The translations under genes were made by a program, and so were the position numbers. A stretch of 14,975 nucleotides of DNA from Acidobacteriota bacterium. Lineage in GTDB: Bacteria > Acidobacteriota > UBA6911 > RPQK01 > JADFOI01. Location: positions 1 to 14,975 of the forward strand of contig JACZQQ010000043.1 of assembly GCA_022545645.1 (NCBI GenBank), written 5' to 3'. Below are positions 1-5,134 of this stretch, piece by piece; the first letter of the stretch is position 1, and the number at the start of each line of letters is the position of its first letter. The notes beneath the pieces were generated by a model, which was not told the origin of the DNA, did not search any database, and saw nothing but the letters and a program-made list of their open reading frames with translations.

Positions 1-143
1 AAATCTCAGATCTGTCGGGAGGCAAGAGCAATCAGTCCGAAAACCAACAGGGCAGCCACCAGCTGGATATTGACAATCATGGGGGAACCAGATTTTAGCA
101 GATGGGGCCGATAATCGAGGGGCTGGGTATCGCCCAGTATTCC
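1..143. other. Left-edge intergenic sequence, no convincing gene
   Basis: This stretch lies beyond the left end of a palindromic element. On the minus strand a 24-codon reading frame (ATG at 77-79, stop at 6-8) encodes one hydrophobic segment (MIVNIQLVAALLVFGLIALA). It could be the tail of a lost membrane protein, but the frame upstream of it runs straight into the palindromic element, so it is not a complete gene. A small hairpin, CTGGG-N5-CCCAG, lies at 123-137. I see no promoter or RNA gene here. Confidence 0.4.
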
Positions 144-335
144 AGCCGGGATTATGCATAAATTATCTACTGCAGTGCCGCAATCATCCAGCGTGCGTTG
201 CGCACCGACTGCGTTGTGCTTCCTTGGGCCCCGCAGGCGTACTGCATGAGTACGCCTGCGGGGCCCTTCGTCGCACGCCTTGTCATCGCGGCGCCTGCGG
301 CACTTCGTCACGAAAACCTATGCATAATCCCGGCT
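144..335. repeat. 192-bp imperfect palindrome with 17-bp perfect terminal inverted repeats
   Basis: The ends are AGCCGGGATTATGCATA (144-160) and its exact reverse complement (319-335). Nested inside are gtgccgca/tgcggcac (175-182 and 296-303), gcgtgcg/cgcacgc (191-197 and 272-278) and a central hairpin with a perfect 18-bp GC-rich stem (226-243 and 249-266) and a 5-nt loop, GCATG. The arrangement is that of a non-autonomous (MITE- or REP-like) element. It encodes no plausible protein, and no clear target duplication is visible at its edges. It ends 17 nt after the amidohydrolase stop codon, so a transcript from that gene would fold here. Family not identified. Confidence 0.75.
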
Positions 336-352
336 TTAGGCAGAAACACACT

Positions 353-1744
353 TTAGCTTGTTTCGCGTTCCTGAGCGGTCGGGGGAGCCGTGGAGATGGG
401 CAGTTCATCACGGTTGACCCGTTCGCCGTTCATCCACACCTCATCAATGTTTCTCGTGTTTCGGATGTCCTCCAGAGGATCGGCACCGAGGATGATCAAG
501 TCGGCGATCTTGCCCGGTTCCAACGTGCCGTATTGGTTTTCCAGTCCGAGAAACTTGGCACCGTTTGCGGTAGCGGCCTGAATCGCCTGCATGGGTGTAA
601 GGCCGGCTTTGACCATCAGTTCCATCTCACGGTGTTCCCAGAGGCCCTGAAATCGCCCCGGTCCTCCCGAATCGGTTCCAATGGCAATGGGTATTCCGGC
701 GGCCAAGACCTTGGCCAGATTCTTTGCTGCGGTTGCGTAGACTTCTCGAGCGCTTTCCAGGTTTGGATCGTTGGCCAGATTCTCCTGGTATTCCTGGCCG
801 CTCACCGTTTCCAAAACAATAGCTGGAAACAGAACCGGCAGACCAGAATCATCCAGAAAATCGGGACCATCGGCATAAGCGAGACGGGAGCTGTGTCCAG
901 CCAGCGTTGCCACCTGGGTCACCCCATTTTCCTTTGCCAGTTTCAGAAACTCATCGTCAACCTCCTGGTCTCGCACGCTGTGAGCGAGTCCATCCACGCC
1001 GCGTCGAATCAGCTCCTTGGTGTCCTCCAGGTAGTACATGTGAGCCATCACCTTAATGCCCTGGTTATGGGCTTCCTCAATAATGGCTCCATACAGCTCA
1101 GGGGTCAGTTTGGGAAGGGCGCCAAGGCGATCGTCCACCCAGATCTTGATCACATCAGGCTGCTTTTCTTGAACGAACTCTTGAACCAGCTGGCGGGCCT
1201 CATCCGGCGTGGTGGGCCGGTTGAGATTCGGGTTGTTGGGGATCCATCCATCCTTGGCGGCAAAGCCATACCCGGCCGAGTAAAGCCGCGCCCCACCGGT
1301 TCTGCCGGCTCGCTGATCGGCCAGAAAGCCGATCATAGGTTCCTGGTCAAGCCCCAGTGAGACCATATGGGTGATGCCGTAATAAAGATAACGGTTGGCG
1401 TCCCGCTGAATCCGTTCCCGGTTATAGAACTGGTCGTTGGATTCCATCCCTTCGGTTCTGGCCACGTGAGCGTGAAGGTTGAAGATTCCCGGGATGATGG
1501 TTTTTCCGGTGGCATCGATGCTCTGTGCGCCCGGTGGAACCTCAACGCTTCCCGAGCTTCCGATGGCCTGGATGGTGTCGCCGTCGATGACGATCACCGC
1601 ATTTTCGATGGGTGTGGACGATACCCCGTCGATGACGGTGGCCCCTTCGATGACCACGAGATCCTGCGACTCAGGAGTCGTCGTGGGTTGGCAAGCCGCC
1701 AGCAAGAGACTCGCCAAAAGAGTCAGATAGGTTTTTCGAGTCAT
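353..1744 (-). CDS. Lipoprotein amidohydrolase (imidazolonepropionase/prolidase-like metal-dependent hydrolase)
   Basis: The 463-aa protein starts with a lipoprotein signal: basic MTRK, a hydrophobic run and a lipobox LLAAC with the lipidated Cys at 18. It is therefore expected at the periplasmic face or outer membrane. The rest fits the amidohydrolase superfamily: an N-terminal beta-sandwich part (VIEGATVIDG, 31-40), metal ligands in NLHAH (H91, H93), a KIW motif with K200 as the likely carbamylated lysine, H235 and H255, the catalytic Asp in GTDSGG (D358), and a C-terminal GTLEPGKIADLIIL segment. The family hydrolyses cyclic amides, dipeptides or related C-N bonds; the substrate cannot be read from the sequence. 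A strong ribosome site, AAGGGGGA (1753-1760), precedes the ATG. It lies 121 nt downstream of the aldo/keto reductase and could share its transcript. Confidence 0.9.
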   Translation of the reverse strand: MTRKTYLTLLASLLLAACQPTTTPESQDLVVIEGATVIDGVSSTPIENAVIVIDGDTIQAIGSSGSVEVPPGAQSIDATGKTIIPGIFNLHAHVARTEGMESNDQFYNRERIQRDANRYLYYGITHMVSLGLDQEPMIGFLADQRAGRTGGARLYSAGYGFAAKDGWIPNNPNLNRPTTPDEARQLVQEFVQEKQPDVIKIWVDDRLGALPKLTPELYGAIIEEAHNQGIKVMAHMYYLEDTKELIRRGVDGLAHSVRDQEVDDEFLKLAKENGVTQVATLAGHSSRLAYADGPDFLDDSGLPVLFPAIVLETVSGQEYQENLANDPNLESAREVYATAAKNLAKVLAAGIPIAIGTDSGGPGRFQGLWEHREMELMVKAGLTPMQAIQAATANGAKFLGLENQYGTLEPGKIADLIILGADPLEDIRNTRNIDEVWMNGERVNRDELPISTAPPTAQERETS

Positions 1745-1865
1745 GATTCTTGTCCCCCTTAAGAATTGATGATTATTGGCCCGATCTTCTCATGGGCTGG
1801 GCACCAAAAAAGTGGTTGTAGGATGCCCCAATTTTAAAGTCTGGGGAGGGGAAAGGCAATAGGAA

Positions 1866-2915
1866 TTACGCTCTGTGGTTCTCGATCAGATCGAAGGTAT
1901 TTCCGTAGATGAGTTTTCGGTACATTTCCGATTGCAGGACTTGATAGGGGTATCCCAGTTGGGGTTTGGCGAGCTCATTTAAATGATCCAAATGGCCCTG
2001 TTCCAGGTCAAAATCCAGACACTCCAGATTGTCCTTGATCTGGGCTTCGGTTCGGGCACCCAGGATGGGGATCATCACCGGCTTCTTTCGTCTCTGCCTG
2101 ACCCAGTTCAAGGCCACTTGTGAAGGAGTTCTATGGATCTCTTTGGCAATCTTGATGACCTTCGCAGCCACCTCCAGCTTTTCTTTTTCAATTTCAAAAA
2201 TGCCCACAGGACTGTTGGGGCCAAGCCTTGTGGGACCCTCAGCTTCCTCATTGTATTTGCCGGTCAGGATTCCTGCGGCCAGCACGAAGTACGCCGTAAT
2301 GGCCAGATCCATGGAAGCCGCCATGGGCAGAAACTCTCTCTCGATGCTGCGGTCAATGAGGCTGTAGTTCAGTTGCAGGGCCACGAAAGGCGTCAGGCCC
2401 CTCAAGTGAGCCAGCGTATTGGCCTGTGCGACGACCCAGGCGGGAGTGTTGGATATGCCCAGATAGAGCACCTTGCCCGCCTTCACGAAGTCATCCAGAG
2501 CGCGCATGGTCTCCTCAAGCGGCGTCATGGAATCCCACGCGTGAACCAACAGGACGTCGATATAATCTGTCTTCAGGCGTCTGAGGCTCTCTTCGAGAGA
2601 TCTTGTAAGATTCTTTCGATGACTGCCATGGGCATTGGGGTCGTCAGGATCCATGGTCAGCGTGTATTTGCTTGCCACAACGAATTTATCCCGCTGGGAA
2701 CGCACGAACTCGCCCACCCATTTTTCGCTGGTGCCGTACATGTAGACGTTGGCGGTATCGATATAATTCCCACCGGCGTCGGCAAAGGCATCGAAGATCT
2801 TCCGGCATTCTTTTTTGGTGTTGCCCATGGTTCCCCGTTCTTCGCCAAAAGTCATGGTCCCCAGGCAAAGCTCAGAAACTCTCAATCCAGACCTTCCCAA
2901 TAGTTTGTATTTCAT
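1866..2915 (-). CDS. Aldo/keto reductase (NAD(P)H-dependent oxidoreductase)
   Basis: The 349-aa protein has the usual length and fold of the aldo/keto reductase family, which reduces aldehydes and ketones with NADPH in the cytoplasm. The N-terminus MKYKLLGRSGLRVSELCLGT is characteristic. The catalytic tetrad is visible: D53 and Y58 in YIDTANVY, K83 in SKYTL and H125 in VLLVHAWD. Cofactor-side motifs include GISNTPAW (153-160) and QLNYSLIDR (181-189), and near the C-terminus IPILGARTEAQ. It resembles the YajO/Tas-like bacterial group more than classical aldose reductases, but the substrate is unknown. GAGGTG (2921-2926) stands 5 nt before the ATG. The deaminase gene ends 42 nt upstream on the same strand, so the two are probably co-transcribed. 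Confidence 0.93.
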   Translation of the reverse strand: MKYKLLGRSGLRVSELCLGTMTFGEERGTMGNTKKECRKIFDAFADAGGNYIDTANVYMYGTSEKWVGEFVRSQRDKFVVASKYTLTMDPDDPNAHGSHRKNLTRSLEESLRRLKTDYIDVLLVHAWDSMTPLEETMRALDDFVKAGKVLYLGISNTPAWVVAQANTLAHLRGLTPFVALQLNYSLIDRSIEREFLPMAASMDLAITAYFVLAAGILTGKYNEEAEGPTRLGPNSPVGIFEIEKEKLEVAAKVIKIAKEIHRTPSQVALNWVRQRRKKPVMIPILGARTEAQIKDNLECLDFDLEQGHLDHLNELAKPQLGYPYQVLQSEMYRKLIYGNTFDLIENHRA

Positions 2916-2957
2916 TCTTTCACCTCACTCGCTTGATTCTCTTCTGGGTGTTTTCTG

Positions 2958-3446
2958 TCATTTCGAATCGGAATGAACCTTCAACCCCTCTTCTTCCATC
3001 ACCGGGCCCACCACCACCATCTGGGGATGGATCTGTTGAAAAACCTCTCTAGCGGGAAGGGCAACGTAGTCCCTGTCCAGCAGTTTGCTCATCTGGCTGG
3101 CCGTGGTGCCAAAGACCATTTTGGGAATGCCCGCCCAGTAGATGGCTCCGCAGCACATGATGCAGGGTTCGGTACTGGTATAGAGAATACTCCGGGAGAG
3201 AATTTCCGGGGAGAACTTTGGGGTGGCTAACGCCACCAGACCTGTTTCGGCATGCTGGGTGACATCTCCACTTGTGTTGACCCTATTCTCATACTCGGCG
3301 ATGGTCTTTCCGTCGTCGACCAGCAAGGCTCCAAAGGGACGGTTGCCATGGGCGTAGGCTCTTCGCGCGATTTCATAGGCGCGCCGGATGAATTCCTGAT
3401 CGGCTGGGGTGGAGAGGGGATCATCCGGTAAGGCTTTCACGTTCAT
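2958..3446 (-). CDS. Nucleoside/nucleobase deaminase (CMP/dCMP deaminase superfamily)
   Basis: With the ATG start at 3444-3446 the protein has 162 aa. It carries the zinc signature of the cytidine deaminase superfamily: HAE (H65, catalytic E67) and TEPCIMCCGA (zinc ligands C95 and C98). These enzymes hydrolytically deaminate a base or nucleoside in the cytoplasm. RPFGALLV (36-43) and the segment after the second motif look closer to guanine deaminase/TadA-like 'nucleoside deaminase' proteins than to true cytidine deaminase, but the substrate is not settled. A TTG at 3486-3488 would add 14 residues (PFNSPHSTLVPRP and so on). I reject it because those codons run toward a heptamer repeat and look non-coding. 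Neither start has a good ribosome site. First gene of the minus-strand group. Confidence 0.88.
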   Translation of the reverse strand: MNVKALPDDPLSTPADQEFIRRAYEIARRAYAHGNRPFGALLVDDGKTIAEYENRVNTSGDVTQHAETGLVALATPKFSPEILSRSILYTSTEPCIMCCGAIYWAGIPKMVFGTTASQMSKLLDRDYVALPAREVFQQIHPQMVVVGPVMEEEGLKVHSDSK

Positions 3447-3493
3447 AGGACGAGGCACTAGCGTAGAGTGTGGAGAGTTGAAAGGCAATCAGC

Positions 3494-3521
3494 AACTGAC
3501 AGCTGACAGCTGACAACTGAC
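3494..3521. repeat. Heptamer tandem repeat, four copies of ARCTGAC
   Basis: The units are AACTGAC, AGCTGAC, AGCTGAC, AACTGAC, followed by a degenerate AGGAGAC (3522-3528). It sits in the 138-nt gap between the divergent deaminase and PLP-enzyme genes, where both promoters should lie. No -10/-35 pair is convincing. The copy number could vary between strains. Confidence 0.85.
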
Positions 3522-3584
3522 AGGAGACAACAGACTTTCGGAGGTTCAACGAGAAGGCATACAATGCCTCCGGGAGGACTATCC

Positions 3585-4748
3585 ATGGCACGAAAGTTCA
3601 AATCTCTGGAAACCCAGCTGATTCACGCCGGCGAGCCTGAACCGCGCATTGAAGGTGCGGTCAGTATGCCCATTTTCCAATCGGCGACTTTTGAGTACTC
3701 CGGTGAAAGCCAGTATGACGATCTCCGATACATTCGCCTCAACAACACGCCCAACCATAAAGCGCTCCATCAAAAGCTGGCCGCCTTGGAAAAGGGCGAG
3801 GAGGCACTGGTGACGGCCAGTGGGATGGCGGCCATTTCCACCACCTTCTTCACCGTGCTCTCCTCGGGAGATCATCTACTGGCCCAGAAAGGGCTCTACG
3901 GTGGCACCCATGATTTCATCAGCAAGGATTTTTCTTCCTTCGGTCTTTCCTTTGACTTTATCGACGGGGATGACCCCGATTCCTGGAAGGAGAAACTACG
4001 CCCCAACACCCGGGCCATCTACGTCGAAAGCTTGACCAATCCTCTCCTGGAGGTGGCGGATCTCAAGGCTGTCGTTGAGTTTGCCCGGGAAAATGGTCTG
4101 ATCTCCCTCATCGATAACACCTTTACCAGCCCCGTTAATTTTCGCCCCCTGGAATGGGGTTTTGATCTTTCTCTTCACAGCGGCACCAAGTATCTGAATG
4201 GACATTCCGATATTGTGGCGGGTGCGGTGATTGGCCGGGCCAGCCAGATCGAGAAGATCAGGCACCGGTTGAACCACCTGGGTGGGTCGTTGGATCCTCA
4301 CGCCTGTTTTTTGCTGCATCGGGGGATCAAAACGCTGGCCTTGAGGGTGAGATATCAAAATGAGAGCGGGCTGAAGATTGCCCAGTTTCTGGAGAACCAT
4401 CCTGCCGTAGACAAGGTTTACTATCCCGGACTCCCGACTCATCCCCGCCACCAGAGGGCTTGTGAGTTCTTCGAAGGATGTGGCGGGATGGTGAGTTTTG
4501 AAGTGAAGGGTGGATTGGATGCGGCCCAGCGCTTTATAGAGCAGAACACTTTGGCCATCGTTGCCCCCAGTCTGGGGGGTGTGGAGACCCTGGTGACCCG
4601 CCCGGTCACCACCACCCATTCCGGTTTGAGCCTGCCAGAGCGTCAGCAGCTGGGAATTAGTGACAGTTTGATTCGAATCTCGGTGGGGATTGAAGCTACC
4701 CAGGATCTTATCGAGGACTTCGATCAGGCCTTATCCGTCACTTCCTGA
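3585..4748 (+). CDS. Trans-sulfuration family PLP-dependent enzyme (Cys/Met metabolism)
   Basis: With the start at 3585 the protein has 387 aa, normal for cystathionine gamma-synthase/lyase, methionine gamma-lyase and O-acylhomoserine sulfhydrylase. The PLP lysine is K202 in SLHSGTKYLNGHSD; D177 in LIDNTF should contact the pyridine nitrogen and Y104 in GLYGGTHD should stack on the ring. YVESLTNP (147-154), a C-terminal PSLGGVETLVTRP and LIRISVGIE complete the family pattern. It would make or break C-S bonds of cysteine, cystathionine, homocysteine or methionine in the cytoplasm; which reaction cannot be decided by eye. I chose ATG 3585 because GGGAGG (3572-3577) lies 7 nt before it; an in-frame ATG at 3564 has no ribosome site. 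The last codons (SVTS, stop) lie inside an octamer repeat array. Confidence 0.9.
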   Translation: MARKFKSLETQLIHAGEPEPRIEGAVSMPIFQSATFEYSGESQYDDLRYIRLNNTPNHKALHQKLAALEKGEEALVTASGMAAISTTFFTVLSSGDHLLAQKGLYGGTHDFISKDFSSFGLSFDFIDGDDPDSWKEKLRPNTRAIYVESLTNPLLEVADLKAVVEFARENGLISLIDNTFTSPVNFRPLEWGFDLSLHSGTKYLNGHSDIVAGAVIGRASQIEKIRHRLNHLGGSLDPHACFLLHRGIKTLALRVRYQNESGLKIAQFLENHPAVDKVYYPGLPTHPRHQRACEFFEGCGGMVSFEVKGGLDAAQRFIEQNTLAIVAPSLGGVETLVTRPVTTTHSGLSLPERQQLGISDSLIRISVGIEATQDLIEDFDQALSVTS

Positions 4749-4807
4749 CGTCGTGACTTCGTCACTTCGTGACGTTGTGCTGTCGTGCGGTCGTGCGGTC
4801 GTGCTGG
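4736..4807 (+). repeat. Octamer tandem array, nine degenerate copies (CGTSACTT/CGTGCGGT type)
   Basis: Read in steps of eight from 4736, the units are cgtcactt, cctgacgt, cgtgactt, cgtcactt, cgtgacgt, tgtgctgt, cgtgcggt, cgtgcggt, cgtgctgg. The core CGTG/CGTC recurs in nearly every unit. The array starts inside the 3' end of the PLP-enzyme gene; its stop codon TGA (4746-4748) falls within the second unit. The array leads directly into a gene remnant on the other strand. Confidence 0.85.
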
Positions 4808-4813
4808 CACAAT

Positions 4814-4942
4814 TCATCTTCTTAAACTTTGGACGTGGTGAGCTTCCCGTCTCTTCATGGATCGAATATAGCCATTGAGCATCTGAACCAGGCTGATAAG
4901 TTCTCTGGTCAACTCCTCGCAAAGATTGCCAGCTATAGATTT
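4814..4942 (-). pseudogene. Remnant of a four-helix-bundle (S23/IVP-type) protein, C-terminal helix only
   Basis: An open stretch of 42 codons lies between an upstream in-frame stop (4943-4945) and its own stop (4814-4816) on the minus strand. It includes LCEELTRELISLVQMLNGYI and ends RSMKRREAHHVQSLRR. The amphipathic pattern and the ...LMLNGLIRSL-like ending resemble the last helix of the small four-helix-bundle family known from 23S rRNA intervening sequences. The first three helices are missing and no start is available, so I call it a decayed fragment. It lies between two octamer arrays in opposite orientation. The family call rests on recognition from memory and needs a profile search. 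Confidence 0.55.
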
Positions 4943-4966
4943 TTACATCGTAGGCAGGTCAGATGG

Positions 4967-5006
4967 TCACGAAGTGACGACTGCACCACAGCACGACTGC
5001 ACGACG
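4967..5006 (-). repeat. Inverted octamer array, five copies
   Basis: On the minus strand the units read cgtcgtgc, agtcgtgc, tgtggtgc, agtcgtca, cttcgtga, the same octamer family as at 4736-4807 but in opposite orientation. The two arrays bracket the four-helix-bundle remnant. The local inverted repeat GTCAC-GAA-GTGAC (4966-4978) results from one of the repeat junctions. Confidence 0.8.
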
Positions 5007-5029
5007 CGCGGCGCGTCTCAGCGCCGCGC
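5006..5029. other. GC-rich hairpin, 9-bp stem
   Basis: GCGCGGCGC (5006-5014) pairs perfectly with GCGCCGCGC (5021-5029) around a 6-nt loop, GTCTCA. No T-run follows, so it is not a typical intrinsic terminator. It stands between the inverted octamer array and the CRP-like palindrome, about 105 nt before the cyclase gene. The rest of the gap up to 5134 holds only weak local hairpins that I cannot assign. Confidence 0.6.
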
Positions 5030-5030
5030 C

Positions 5031-5046
5031 TGTGACCATGGTCACG
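5031..5046. promoter_or_regulatory. CRP/FNR-type operator candidate upstream of the cyclase gene
   Basis: TGTGA-CCATGG-TCACG matches the CRP consensus TGTGA-N6-TCACA at nine of ten half-site positions and contains a perfect 14-bp palindrome (5032-5045). Its centre is about 96 bp before the cyclase ATG, so it could act as an activator or autoregulatory site for a gene whose product makes the CRP ligand. Caution: the neighbouring repeats are rich in GTGA/TCAC words, so the palindrome could be repeat-derived. No CRP gene is in the window. Confidence 0.4.
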
Positions 5047-5134
5047 CATCCTCTGGGGCGTTTGGGCCAGACTAAAGGTTATATCCATCTCGGAAGGCCG
5101 AAAGTCCTGACGGGGAATCAGTTACGGTGCGCCT

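Noticed and set aside
224..1360. Long plus-strand open frame of 378 codons
   Set aside because: It is antisense to the amidohydrolase gene, which has a lipobox, metal ligands and a ribosome site. The plus-strand translation has no recognisable motif, and its 5' end is the palindromic element.
3447..3488. N-terminal extension of the deaminase from a TTG codon
   Set aside because: The 14 extra residues have no family counterpart, the TTG has no ribosome site, and the sequence leads into a tandem repeat.
4752..4772. CRP-like sites within the octamer array (GTGA...TCAC words)
   Set aside because: The spacing between half-sites is 5 nt, not 6, and it arises simply from the repeat units.
4736..5006. 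CRISPR array or diversity-generating retroelement (Avd is also a four-helix-bundle protein)
   Set aside because: The repeats are 8-mers without spacers, and there is no cas gene, reverse transcriptase, template repeat or variable repeat in the window.
5060..5134. Possible riboswitch (c-di-GMP GEMM type) in the cyclase leader
   Set aside because: Small hairpins such as TCGG-AAGG-CCGA are present, but the conserved GEMM blocks (GCAAACC and GGGACGCAAAGCC) are absent, and I could match no other riboswitch class.
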